Source of the DNA: Marinobacter orientalis | GTDB taxonomy: Bacteria; Pseudomonadota; Gammaproteobacteria; Pseudomonadales; Oleiphilaceae | DNA: 64,000 bases | Assembly (NCBI RefSeq): GCF_004792665.1 | Contig: NZ_SRZX01000002.1 | Span: forward strand, 310,001-374,000 | Direction: 5' to 3' | In this document: positions 1 to 7,819 of the stretch, piece after piece | How positions within the stretch are numbered: position 1 is the first letter of the stretch | How the letters are laid out: each line of letters starts with the position of its first letter | Made by a program: the position numbers and the translations under genes | The notes under the pieces: model-generated | Seen by the model: only the letters and a program-made list of their open reading frames with translations | Told to the model about the DNA's origin: nothing | The model's database searches: none

Positions 1-845
1 GCCCGGCGGCCGGTCTCCTGCACCGGGAAGTCGTTGCCTGACTTGCGTTTCACCACGTCGATGACTTCACGCACGGTAAAACCACGCCCGTAGCCGCAGT
101 TCAGCACTCTCGACCGGCCACCATCTGCCATGTAATTCAGCGCCATCACATGGGCCTTGGCCAGATCCTCCACGTGGATGTAATCGCGGATACAGGTGCC
201 ATCGCGGGTGTCGTAATCGGTGCCGAATACGCTCATGCCATCGCGCTTGCCGGTCACACACTCGCAGGCCACCTTGATCAGGTGAGTGGCCTCAGGCGTC
301 GCCTGCCCCAGCAACCCGTCCGGATTGGCGCCGGCCACGTTAAAGTAGCGCAGAATAACGTAGTTCAGAGACGAGGCGGCAGCCAGGTCCATGATCATCC
401 GCTCGCTCATCATCTTGGATGCGCCATAGGGGTTGATCGGAGCCAGAGGGAGATCTTCCGTCAGTACGGTTTCTTCGGGCATGCCATAGACCGCGGCGGT
501 GGACGAAAACACCATGTAGGGAACCCGGTGTTGCTCAACCGCTTTCAGCAGATTCAGTGTGTTGCGGGTGTTGTTGCTGTAATACTTGAGGGGATTTTCA
601 ACCGACTCCGGTACGACGATATTGGCCGCGAAATGCAGGACCGCTTCAAAGCGATGCTCGCTGAAAAGCCCGGCGATGGCTGCTTCGTCTGCAAGGTCAC
701 CCACCACCAGCTCGCCACAGGTGACAGCCCAGCGATAACCGGTAGACAGGTTATCGAAAACAATAATGTCGTGCCCGGCTTCGCCCAGCTGCCTGACTAC
801 GTGACTGCCTATATAGCCGGCTCCGCCGGTTACCAGTACTTTCAT
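1..845 (-). CDS. galE: UDP-glucose 4-epimerase GalE (3' end cut by window)
   Basis: Interconverts UDP-glucose and UDP-galactose in the cytoplasm. Read on the minus strand from an ATG at 845, the protein begins MKVLVTGGAGYIGSH, the NAD-binding GxxGxxG of an extended short-chain dehydrogenase. Ser115/Ser116 (VFSSTAAVYG) and Tyr140xxxLys144 (NPYGASK) form the catalytic set typical of GalE. About 281 codons are present; the family is usually 330-340 residues, so the C-terminal part lies outside the window. The start is 10 bases after the tadA stop, so the two are probably co-transcribed. Its product links the sugar-nucleotide pool to the glucan genes nearby, but it could equally serve envelope polysaccharide synthesis. 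Family assignment is firm. Confidence 0.95.
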   Translation of the reverse strand, partial: MKVLVTGGAGYIGSHVVRQLGEAGHDIIVFDNLSTGYRWAVTCGELVVGDLADEAAIAGLFSEHRFEAVLHFAANIVVPESVENPLKYYSNNTRNTLNLLKAVEQHRVPYMVFSSTAAVYGMPEETVLTEDLPLAPINPYGASKMMSERMIMDLAAASSLNYVILRYFNVAGANPDGLLGQATPEATHLIKVACECVTGKRDGMSVFGTDYDTRDGTCIRDYIHVEDLAKAHVMALNYMADGGRSRVLNCGYGRGFTVREVIDVVKRKSGNDFPVQETGRR

Positions 846-855
846 GATGGGGTAA

Positions 856-1356
856 TCACTCCTTCCCTGAAAACAGTTGCCTCCGGCGGCGCCTCTCGGC
901 CCGCCGTCGTGCGAAAAAATCACTGATAGCACCACTGCACCGGGCAGCCAGAACACCGCCGAAGGACTCAACGCGCCAGTTCAGGTGCTCCTCTTCGAGG
1001 GTGCGCCGTGCGGATTGCACAGCACCGGCTTTCGGTTCGGCTGCACCGTAAACAAGACGGCTGACGCGGCTGTGGACGATCGCGCCCACGCACATGGTAC
1101 AAGGCTCAAGGGTGACGTAAAGCGTGGCACCCGGCAACCGGTAATTTCCCAAACGGCTGGTGGCATCCCGCAGCGCCCGGATTTCGGCGTGGGCCGTGGG
1201 GTCGCACCCGCTGATCGGGGCGTTAAAACCGGCGCCGACTTCCTTACCGTCAAGCACAACCACCGCCCCCACCGGAACTTCTCCTGCGGCCGCCGCCTGC
1301 TCTGCCAGCTGCAGGGCCCGGCTCATCCAGGCCTCGTCGTCACTGTTGGCAATCAT
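856..1356 (-). CDS. tadA: tRNA-specific adenosine deaminase TadA
   Basis: Deaminates adenosine to inosine at the wobble position (A34) of tRNA-Arg(ACG). The 166-residue protein has the cytidine/deoxycytidylate-deaminase zinc site: His56-Ala-Glu58 (TAHAEIRAL) and Cys86-x2-Cys89 (EPCTMC). The Arg-rich tail (RRRAERRRRRQ) is normal for the family. An in-frame ATG lies 54 bases further upstream (1410), but the ATG at 1356 follows a purine-rich GGAAACC site and the alignable N-terminus starts here, so 1356 is preferred. In Pseudomonas and relatives tadA lies close downstream of guaA; here guaA ends at 59600, so this gene marks the left edge of a large insertion or rearrangement. galE follows after 10 bases. 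Confidence 0.95.
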   Translation of the reverse strand: MIANSDDEAWMSRALQLAEQAAAAGEVPVGAVVVLDGKEVGAGFNAPISGCDPTAHAEIRALRDATSRLGNYRLPGATLYVTLEPCTMCVGAIVHSRVSRLVYGAAEPKAGAVQSARRTLEEEHLNWRVESFGGVLAARCSGAISDFFARRRAERRRRRQLFSGKE

Positions 1357-1385
1357 GGTTTCCTGCCTGTTTTGAATCGGTGGTG

Positions 1386-1414
1386 ATTTTCCCCTGACCG
1401 CCATGTCCATTCAA
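1386..1414 (-). promoter_or_regulatory. candidate sigma-70 promoter of tadA-galE
   Basis: On the minus strand, TTGAAT (1414-1409) and GAAAAT (1391-1386) are separated by 17 bases, 30 bases before the tadA ATG. Each hexamer matches the consensus at four of six positions. It would let tadA be expressed without read-through from guaBA. Weak, sequence-only evidence. Confidence 0.3.
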
Positions 1415-1565
1415 GCAAGGAAAGCTGCTTCCCATAAAAAAATGCCGGTTCAGTGCGACAGCGAACTGACTGACCCACTCACTCAGCGTAAGTTGAAACT
1501 TCATCCTGAATTCCACATGTCGTGGCGATTCGGTCTCTCCTTCAGGGAAATGATGCCAGCGAAAG

Positions 1566-1760
1566 CAGAGCGCTCAGCAAGACCAGGGTGGTCAGGTGGT
1601 GGCCGTTGTAGTCAGCGTTGGCGGATTCCTCGGTATGGGTGAGAAACACGTAGCCATTAACTGGGATGCTGTAAAGATGTCAGGCAACCCTGATGATCGG
1701 GACCTGCGGGTCGATATGACTCGTGATGAACTGCAGTCAGCACCGGGAATATGAACAGCA
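1566..1760 (+). pseudogene. remnant of a PRC-barrel domain protein
   Basis: Translating the plus strand in the frame of position 1599 gives VAVVVSVGGFLGMGEKHVAI followed by NWDAVKM, an Asp/Arg stretch (PDDRDLRVDMTRDEL) and QSAP. This is the C-terminal half of a PRC-barrel domain as found in small exported stress-related proteins of proteobacteria. No start codon with a ribosome site precedes it. The expected ending (PEYE) is lost because CCGGAATATGAA reads CCGGGAATATGAA, one extra G near 1745, which brings an early stop. The N-terminal half is missing. It lies in the decayed stretch between tadA and the diguanylate cyclase. The family match is by eye and should be checked by profile search. 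Confidence 0.6.
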
Positions 1761-1810
1761 GGAAAACTGAAAGCCACCCCTCCCTGTTAATGCGAGGGTG
1801 GAATAAATAA

Positions 1811-1836
1811 ACGGCAGGGGCGAAAGCCCTTGCCGT
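1811..1836. terminator. hairpin, possible bidirectional terminator
   Basis: ACGGCAGGGGC and GCCCTTGCCGT pair over 11 bases (one G-U on one strand) around a GAAA loop. On the minus strand the stem is followed by TTTATTTATT, on the plus strand only by TTCC. It may be a surviving terminator of a gene lost from this decayed region. Confidence 0.4.
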
Positions 1837-1912
1837 TTCCATGGGCGGCTGCGGCATCTGGTTCAGCTCCGCAGAACGGCCTGTGAGTCAGAACTATCTG
1901 GAGGAAGGAATC

Positions 1913-1945
1913 GTGGGCATTATTATATGGCTCATGCAGTGATAC
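1913..1945 (+). pseudogene. possible GlsB/YeaQ/YmgE-type membrane protein remnant
   Basis: A good ribosome site (GGAGGAAGG, 1900-1908) precedes GTG at 1913, giving VGIIIWLMQ then a stop at 1940. The first seven residues match the usual start of GlsB/YeaQ/YmgE small membrane proteins (MGIIIWLIVGG). Only the translation start survives. The match is short, so it could be chance, but it lies between two other broken genes. Confidence 0.3.
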
Positions 1946-1952
1946 TGCTCGC

Positions 1953-2544
1953 CATCATGAGGCTCATCCAGCGCATGACGCCAACCTCAGCCTGCTGGTC
2001 GCGAACGTCCTGATGGAAAACCGGGAGTCAGAGGCCTTACTGGCTATCGTGCGCAAGTATGATCCGGATTTAATCCTGACAGTGGAGACAGACCGGTGGT
2101 GGGAGGAAGCACTCAGGCCCCCTGGAAGAGAAATATCCGCACACGGTCAAAAACCCGCTCGACAACACTTATGGCATGCTCGTGTACAGCCGGCTGGAGA
2201 TCATTGATCCCGAGATACGGTTCATTCTGATGGACAGCATCCCGTCAATGCATATGCAGGTGAAGCTGCCATCGGGTGACCGGGTTTTCGTGCACTTCGT
2301 GCACTCCGATCCCCCCAACCCCGAGTTTGCGAAAGAGACCACGGAGCGTGATGCGGAAGTGCTGATCGTGGGGCGGGAAATGGCTAAACGCGAGGGGCCG
2401 GCCTGGGGATCGGATCATTTTCCCTTTTTCATTGAGCTGAGCCTGGATTCCGGAGCCGAAGCCGAGCAGAAAGAACCGGATACGACTGCAGCGGAAGGCG
2501 AGCAGGTCGATGAAAAAATCGAAGATGGCAAGCAGCAAGCGTAA
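1953..2544 (+). pseudogene. broken endonuclease/exonuclease/phosphatase family gene
   Basis: Two frames together resemble an EEP-superfamily (DNase I-like) protein. The first frame gives NLSLLVANVLMENRE (from about 1983) and a segment ending TDRWWEEALRP. The second, from about 2112, continues LEEKYPHTVKNPLDNTYGML and runs to 2544. The switch falls in a CCCCC run at about 2108-2112, where removing one C restores a single frame. A second lesion is an in-frame internal deletion: the sequence passes from VLIVGREMAKRE straight to GPAWGSDHFPFFIEL, skipping roughly the 100 residues that should carry the GDxN catalytic motif. The start and N-terminal membrane part are also missing. The terminal GSDHxPF motif remains. 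With three defects it cannot encode an active enzyme; the remaining 2176-2544 frame may still be translated. Confidence 0.75.
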
Positions 2545-2607
2545 TATGGGCCCGCCGGGAGCGGGCGTATCTCCTGATCCTTTCTGCTCTTATTGGGAGC
2601 CAACCAC

Positions 2608-3963
2608 ATGCCAACAAACATGCGACTAGCAGATTTTATCCGGTCGGAAATAGAGCCCATTCTTGCGAATTGGGTAGATTTTGCCAGAACCATCTTTCAT
2701 GCCGGTCATATGAACAAGAGCGGTTTGCGCGACCACGCCAGGGACATGCTTCTGGTGATTGCCGACGATCTCGAATCATATCAGAGTGCGTCCGCACAGA
2801 CTGCCAAATCACAAGGTTATGGGCCGACGGGTGGGAGGGCGTCCTGGGCTGAAGTGCACGGTGGCGATCGACACAGCAGCGGTTTCAGCGTTATGGAGAC
2901 CGTGTCGGAATTTCGGGCCCTGCGTGCGAGCGTGGTGTCGCTCTGGACCAGCGCCAACCCAACGGTTACCCGGGAACAGCTTGACGACCTTACCCGGTTT
3001 CATGAAGCCATAGACCAGGCCGTCGCCGAATCGCTTGAGCACTACGCGGCTGTAAAAGAGATGGAAACCCGGCTGTTCGGCGCCATTCTGGTGGCATCCC
3101 CTGAACCGATTTATGTGCTGGACCCGGCAGGCCGGTTTATCTATGCAAACAGGGCCACTGCCGATCTTTTTGCTTTGAAGCCCGATGCGATCATCGGAAA
3201 GTCCCACTCTGACCTCGGGTTTTCGTTCGCTTCAGACTTACAGCGCAACCACGAACAGGTGATTGCTGACCATTCCACCTACCGGGGCAAGCTCGTCCAC
3301 AGATTTGCGTCTGGCGAGGGTGAGAGGTTCGAATATCTGCTTGCGCCGGTGCTGGATGAGCATCAGAACACCGAAGCAACAGTCTGCATTATCCAGGATG
3401 TCACCGAGCGGGCACTTGCGGAAGAAAAAATATGGCACAACGCCCACCATGACGCGCTGACCGGGCTGCCGAACCGGCGCCTGTTTCTGGATCGCCTGGA
3501 ACAGGAGGTCAAACATGCAAACCGCAGTAGCCTGCCTCTTGCCCTGCTTTTCATGGACCTTGATGGTTTCAAGGAAGTCAACGATTCGCTCGGCCATGAA
3601 GCGGGGGATCGTGTTTTGTGTGACGTCGCAGTACGCCTCGCTGAATGTGTGCGGGAGGATGACACGGTTGCCCGCCAGGGCGGCGATGAGTTTACCGTGA
3701 TTCTCTCCGCCGCCACGCGGCGTAAAGATATCGAGATGATCGCCCAGACTATTATTGATGCGGTTGCGAAGCCGTTCCAGCTCGAACAACAGTCTGTCCG
3801 GATTTCCGTCAGCGTCGGGATCGCCTTCTACCCCCAGGACGCACCCTCTCCTCTCGCTCTGCTGGAAGCGGCGGATCATGCCATGTACAGAGCGAAACAG
3901 TCCGGTTCAAACCGTATGTGTTTCCACGACACTCCCGCTAAGACGGAGGACCATTTCTCCTGA
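2608..3963 (+). CDS. diguanylate cyclase with RsbRD-like N-terminus and PAS domain
   Basis: Makes cyclic di-GMP from two GTP. The 451-residue protein has an all-helical N-terminal sensor region (about 1-150) resembling the RsbRD family, a PAS domain (about 155-270, YVLDPAGRFIYANRATADLF) and a C-terminal GGDEF domain (about 280-445). The A-site GGDEF is intact at 358-362, and a RxxD inhibitory site (REDD) lies five residues before it, so activity with product feedback is expected. No EAL or HD-GYP domain. A TTG lies 15 bases upstream in frame, but ATG at 2608 is eight bases from GGGAGC and is preferred. It ends three bases before the convergent DUF2254 gene. The input signal cannot be deduced. 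Confidence 0.9.
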   Translation: MPTNMRLADFIRSEIEPILANWVDFARTIFHAGHMNKSGLRDHARDMLLVIADDLESYQSASAQTAKSQGYGPTGGRASWAEVHGGDRHSSGFSVMETVSEFRALRASVVSLWTSANPTVTREQLDDLTRFHEAIDQAVAESLEHYAAVKEMETRLFGAILVASPEPIYVLDPAGRFIYANRATADLFALKPDAIIGKSHSDLGFSFASDLQRNHEQVIADHSTYRGKLVHRFASGEGERFEYLLAPVLDEHQNTEATVCIIQDVTERALAEEKIWHNAHHDALTGLPNRRLFLDRLEQEVKHANRSSLPLALLFMDLDGFKEVNDSLGHEAGDRVLCDVAVRLAECVREDDTVARQGGDEFTVILSAATRRKDIEMIAQTIIDAVAKPFQLEQQSVRISVSVGIAFYPQDAPSPLALLEAADHAMYRAKQSGSNRMCFHDTPAKTEDHFS

Positions 3964-3966
3964 CTT

Positions 3967-5265
3967 TTACGAGGCCGAAAACACCGCCGTTCTGCGTACC
4001 GCATCAATATCGTCCGGAAGTGTCATGACTCGCTCGGAGCGCCCGAGTGCCATCCGTGAGTGTCTTTTGGCAGCGGCAACCATCGCCTCGTCATCTGTTT
4101 CGGCCAACGCCCCAAGAGCTTTCTGCAGGCGAATGGACACTTCAACCATGCCTGCTCCGTCACGGGCAATGGCTGTAAAAGCATCGTCGAACAGGTCGTC
4201 GATCACCAGCTCCGGAACCGATACACGGTCGTAGGTGATAGCCCGCATTCCGTCTTTATCAATCGGGGATTGCCAAAGTGTAAACAGCCGTACCATTGTC
4301 CCGATAACATTGATCGCGGTTCCCGGATCATTGATGCCAGGGGACAGCGCCTTGTCGGCGATCTCGGACAAGGCAAGAAGTCCGAAGCGGGGATCATCCT
4401 CGAAGGTACGGCTTGAACTGATCGTGAAGGCACTGGAAAAAGCTTCTGGCTCGAATGCCTCGCCCTCTTCATTGTAATGCTCAGTGCCCCTCTCAATATA
4501 AAGCAGCGGACGACCCGGGCTCATAAAAGTACCGGGCAGTGCTGTCACCCTCACGTGACAATTGAACGTTTCAGCACAGGTTTGTAGCGTCTCCAGGTCG
4601 ATGCGCTGGATATAACCAACCGTCGCCGAGTACACCGGCCTGCTCTTGCCCGGGGACTGACCCCGGGAGGCAGTCAGAGCGCCGAGCGTGGGCGCATACC
4701 GGCGACGGTTTAGGGCGTCGCCAGCTGCCTTTTCCGCTTTTTCGATGGTATTCACCACCTTGCCCAGCCGGGCAATTCTGTCCACCCAGCGAACAAACGT
4801 AATGACGACAATGGCGAATACCAGAAGAGTAAGGACGAAGATCCCAAACAGGCCTGCAGCCTCAAACATGTCGTTCTGGACAGCTATCAGGGAAACAATA
4901 CTGAAGATAAAGGCGCCTATAAAGGCAGACAAGGCATTCTGGGTAACGTCATCCGCGATAACCAGTGGTATCGAGCGAGGTGTCGCACCAGCGCTGGCGG
5001 ATGCATAGGCAGCAACCATGGAGCCTACTGCAAAGGTCGCTATAACCAGCATGCTGGAAGCCATGATGGAGAGCAGGGACTCGACCGATTCCAGGGTGAT
5101 CTCGGGTACGACACTGGACAGGCCCATATCGTCAGCCAGCATGGCTATAAAGGTACCACCAATAGAAAGCACGCAAAGGACCAGCGGCTTGACCCACAAA
5201 CGCTCTTTAAGCTGACTGAAAAAGAAGCGCAGCCTGTCGGGAATGAACAGTTTTGATCGGGCCAT
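3967..5265 (-). CDS. DUF2254 family predicted membrane protein
   Basis: 432 residues with four hydrophobic segments in the N-terminal 170 residues (about 25-48, 65-90, 108-130, 137-160), followed by a long soluble domain. The C-terminal domain has the family's hallmark LSPGINDPGTAINVI. The biochemical role of DUF2254 proteins is unknown; they are common in stress-related neighbourhoods. The ATG at 5265 is followed directly by a basic segment before the first membrane helix. A second, more divergent protein of the same layout lies divergently at 5655-6968. The call is a family name only. Confidence 0.85.
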   Translation of the reverse strand: MARSKLFIPDRLRFFFSQLKERLWVKPLVLCVLSIGGTFIAMLADDMGLSSVVPEITLESVESLLSIMASSMLVIATFAVGSMVAAYASASAGATPRSIPLVIADDVTQNALSAFIGAFIFSIVSLIAVQNDMFEAAGLFGIFVLTLLVFAIVVITFVRWVDRIARLGKVVNTIEKAEKAAGDALNRRRYAPTLGALTASRGQSPGKSRPVYSATVGYIQRIDLETLQTCAETFNCHVRVTALPGTFMSPGRPLLYIERGTEHYNEEGEAFEPEAFSSAFTISSSRTFEDDPRFGLLALSEIADKALSPGINDPGTAINVIGTMVRLFTLWQSPIDKDGMRAITYDRVSVPELVIDDLFDDAFTAIARDGAGMVEVSIRLQKALGALAETDDEAMVAAAKRHSRMALGRSERVMTLPDDIDAVRRTAVFSAS

Positions 5266-5654
5266 AATTCAGTCCTTCACCGGAATGCGCAGGGTCACGT
5301 TCCCCCATAGGATAGTTGACGGTGGGCCGCGATCGCTACCAGCTTTTCGCCGGATTCGCCGGCGAACACGCCTGGCCGTGGCCCTGCAAAATGAACCACA
5401 GCGCCGTCAGCGACAGGGCCGGAGAGTTGGGGAACGGGGACAATCGAAATGTTGCTCGAACCGCTAGCCCTGATGAATTTTCAGGCCACTGACGTGAGAT
5501 GTCTGTTCGCTATCGAACGCTCTCGCCTGACTGAATCTTTCGCAGGGGTTCCATTCCGTTTTGCGCTGGGTGTGGTAGCGCACTGACGGCGCAGTTACCG
5601 TAGGGTGATTCTGGCTACCAGACCCGCGAGAAATCATGGCGAAGAGAGGACAGC
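5266..5654. other. 389-base divergent intergenic region
   Basis: No gene was recognised between the two divergent DUF2254 genes. It contains a perfect 8-base inverted repeat, TTCGCCGG (5346-5353) and CCGGCGAA (5359-5366), and a shorter one, GTTCG/CGAAC, around 5514-5527. Both could be operators or transcript hairpins. No convincing -35/-10 pair was found by eye. Confidence 0.4.
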
Positions 5655-6968
5655 ATGAGACAGATGACCCACCGCAGACCCCGGCGCCGCCGGATTTCTT
5701 CCCGGATAGGGGAGATCACGCTGGCGATGTTCGGCGCAATGGCCGCCGGCCTGGTCGTGGGTCTGGCAGTATTGACTGTGGATACTAAGTTGCTTTGGCC
5801 TCCGCCGTTCAAGCTCGGGACCATTGCTGATGCAAGGGTTGTGCTGGGGGCGGTAATCAGTGGTCTGATCACGGTCGCGGTGTTCGGCCTGTGGATGCGC
5901 ACAGTTGTGGTTGGCCTCATGGCCGCGCATTTTTCACCCCGAACGCTGCTGATCTTCCTCGAAGACCGTTTCCAGCGCAATCTGCTCGCCTTCATGGCAG
6001 CTGGCCTCGTAGCCGTGCTGGTCATCCTGTTAAGGATGCCTACCAACGAACAGACGTACGCTCCGCTGGCGAGTATGGTGCTGGTAGTGATGATCGCGCT
6101 CGCCGCGATGGCAGGCATACTGCTGGCAATCAAGCACGCTACGCGAAGCCTGTCGCTGCCGGAGCTGATCAGTCGCCTTGCCGAAGACGCCCTCGATGTG
6201 CTTGATCGCCACCCTGAGGCACGGGTTGAATTAACTGAAGTGCCGCCGCCGCTGGCTGCACGGCGGACGGTCCTGGCCCCCGGAACCGGCTGGGTTACGG
6301 GTATCGACATCGACCGGATTCGCAAGGCACTGCCGGTTGGCGGGGCTGTCCATCTGCGCAGCCGGATTGGCGAGTTTGTCACCCCCCGCCGCCCGGTCGC
6401 GCTCGTATCCTCAACAGGGATCGAGGTAGAGGAGGCCGACTTTGACGCCGTGGCCAAAGCTTTCACCCTTGCCCGCACCCGAAGCCCTGACATGGACCTC
6501 GTGTTCGCCGTGAGCCAACTGGTGGATGTCGGGACGTTCGCGCTGCAGACGCGCGCGGACACTTCAACCGCCCACGAGGTAATGGTTCACCTTGAAGCCG
6601 TGCTCGAGGAAATCGTCTGCCGGGGGCTGCCACGACTGCACGACAAGGACGAGGACGGCCGTTGCGTCTACGACGAGGCTGGCTGGGACGCAGCCGACCT
6701 GTTGCAGCAGTGCGTGGAGCGACTGCGGGAGCAGGCCTCCCGCGACCCGGAAGCGGCCCGGCACCTGATGCACATGCTTCATCGGGTCCGGGAGGTCGCA
6801 GAAGGGCTTGATGCATTCGCGGTCATCTCTGAGATCGAGTGTCAGGTTGAGATGGTGCGGGCTCTGGCAGAAGCCAACGGCATGCTGCCTCAGGACCGCC
6901 AACGGCTTGAGCGAGAGGCCAAGGCTATCATCAATCGTGACTCTACCGGTCACATAGGCCATACGTGA
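5655..6968 (+). CDS. divergent DUF2254-like membrane protein
   Basis: 437 residues, starting with a strongly basic segment (RRPRRRR) followed by four hydrophobic segments at about 21-45, 58-82, 108-128 and 136-158, then a soluble domain. Length, topology and the order of the soluble domain (a GWVTGIDIDRI strand, a 'TPRRPVALV' segment, then FAVSQLVDVGTFALQ) follow the DUF2254 pattern of the neighbouring 3967-5265 gene. Where that protein has ALSPGINDPGTA this one has FALQTRADTSTA, so the family hallmark is lost. Function unknown. GAGAGGA lies six bases before the ATG. It is either a diverged duplicate or a separate subfamily. Confidence 0.7.
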   Translation: MRQMTHRRPRRRRISSRIGEITLAMFGAMAAGLVVGLAVLTVDTKLLWPPPFKLGTIADARVVLGAVISGLITVAVFGLWMRTVVVGLMAAHFSPRTLLIFLEDRFQRNLLAFMAAGLVAVLVILLRMPTNEQTYAPLASMVLVVMIALAAMAGILLAIKHATRSLSLPELISRLAEDALDVLDRHPEARVELTEVPPPLAARRTVLAPGTGWVTGIDIDRIRKALPVGGAVHLRSRIGEFVTPRRPVALVSSTGIEVEEADFDAVAKAFTLARTRSPDMDLVFAVSQLVDVGTFALQTRADTSTAHEVMVHLEAVLEEIVCRGLPRLHDKDEDGRCVYDEAGWDAADLLQQCVERLREQASRDPEAARHLMHMLHRVREVAEGLDAFAVISEIECQVEMVRALAEANGMLPQDRQRLEREAKAIINRDSTGHIGHT

Positions 6969-6970
6969 TT

Positions 6971-6994
6971 GGTCAGGGTCATTGACCGGATTTT
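6971..6994 (+). terminator. weak hairpin after the DUF2254-like gene
   Basis: GGTCA (6971-6975) pairs with TGACC (6983-6987) and is followed by GGATTTT. A 5-base stem is short, so this is only a possible terminator, three bases after the stop. Confidence 0.25.
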
Positions 6995-7165
6995 AATGAC
7001 AGTGAGCGGTACTAAAACGGAGGCACAGTCGCTGTGTCTGATAACGCACAGACATTCCCTTGGCTAAATGGGACGCTGAATTGGTGACCGCGCATCCTTT
7101 TTTGTTATTCGGTGCGCATCCCACGATCCCACTAAGCGCCGGCCATGAGGCCAAAGGAGAGAAAG

Positions 7166-7369
7166 ATGAACAAGGACACCATTGAAGGTAACTGGAAAGA
7201 ACTCAAGGGCAAAGCAAAAGCGCAGTGGGGCAAGCTGAGTGATGATCGCCTTGATGAAATTGGCGGCAGGCGCGATCAGCTGGCCGGTGAAATTCAACAG
7301 GCCTACGGCATTTCAAGAGACGAAGCCGATAAACAGGTCAAAGACTTTGAAAAGGCATCCCGGCACTGA
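7166..7369 (+). CDS. CsbD family stress protein
   Basis: A 67-residue hydrophilic protein, MNKDTIEGNWKELKGKAKAQ followed by WGKLSDDRLDEIGGRRDQLAG, which is the CsbD fold signature (N-W-x-E-x-KGK followed by W-G-K-L-x-D). CsbD proteins are general-stress proteins of unknown biochemical function. The ATG at 7166 is preceded by AAAGGAGAG at good spacing; an upstream in-frame ATG at 7145 would add seven residues unlike the family. A terminator-like hairpin follows at 7407-7443. Confidence 0.9.
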   Translation: MNKDTIEGNWKELKGKAKAQWGKLSDDRLDEIGGRRDQLAGEIQQAYGISRDEADKQVKDFEKASRH

Positions 7370-7406
7370 TACCCGATAGTCCCGATGTTATTACCCACTG
7401 CCTGCA

Positions 7407-7443
7407 ATGCCGTATCGGAGGCGGTTGGGGCATCTTTTTTTTT
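7407..7443 (+). terminator. intrinsic terminator after csbD
   Basis: ATGCC (7407-7411) pairs with GGCAT (7429-7433) around a GC-rich loop that can form further pairs, followed by C and nine T residues (7435-7443). It lies 38 bases after the csbD stop, in the right orientation. Confidence 0.55.
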
Positions 7444-7472
7444 GCACACAAGAGATATCCGGAGATCCGCTC

Positions 7473-7706
7473 ATGAACAAACCTCAGAACGAAAGCCAGC
7501 CGAACGACACGAAAGGAAAAAATAAAACCGAACAGCGAGGCAGCGAGGGGGAGACCGTTTTAGGAGAAATCAATGACGAATCCGAAAGACATGGCAGCAA
7601 GGACGAAGCCGAGCCAGGCGACGCTAAAAAGCATGGCGGCAAGAAGGACGAGAAAGACGCAGTGGTAGGGGAAATCAATGACGACGCCACGAAGGAAAAG
7701 AAATGA
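7473..7706 (+). CDS. small acidic, repeat-containing hypothetical protein
   Basis: 77 residues with almost no hydrophobic content, rich in Lys, Glu, Asp, Gly and Asn, probably disordered. It carries two copies of a short motif, VLGEINDES and VVGEINDDA, about 38 residues apart, in a KKDEKD/GSKDEAEPGD background. No known domain was recognised. The ATG at 7473 follows CCGGAGATCC; an upstream in-frame ATG at 7407 lies inside the csbD terminator hairpin and is rejected. Position after csbD and composition suggest a hydrophilin-like stress protein, which is inference only. Confidence 0.6.
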   Translation: MNKPQNESQPNDTKGKNKTEQRGSEGETVLGEINDESERHGSKDEAEPGDAKKHGGKKDEKDAVVGEINDDATKEKK

Positions 7707-7819
7707 ATTTACCTCGATCCCGGATGACCGGTTTTACCAGGATCTGGCGGTTTTTCAGATAAACATTCTCTTACCAAACTACAACCGACTTCTCCTGAGG
7801 TTGTCCGTACTCTGTCGTA

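Noticed and set aside
1592..1857. Short minus-strand open frames between tadA and the broken EEP gene
   Set aside because: They overlap the plus-strand PRC-barrel remnant and a hairpin, and show no family features.
4640..4672. GC-rich palindrome (CCCGGGG...CCCCGGG) as a possible operator
   Set aside because: It lies inside the DUF2254 coding region and is explained by codon content; similar GGGG-CTGA-CCCC strings occur elsewhere without a pattern.
7087..7130. Repeated GCGCATCC octamer before csbD as a direct-repeat operator
   Set aside because: Only two short copies, at a spacing not matching helical repeats, and no supporting feature.
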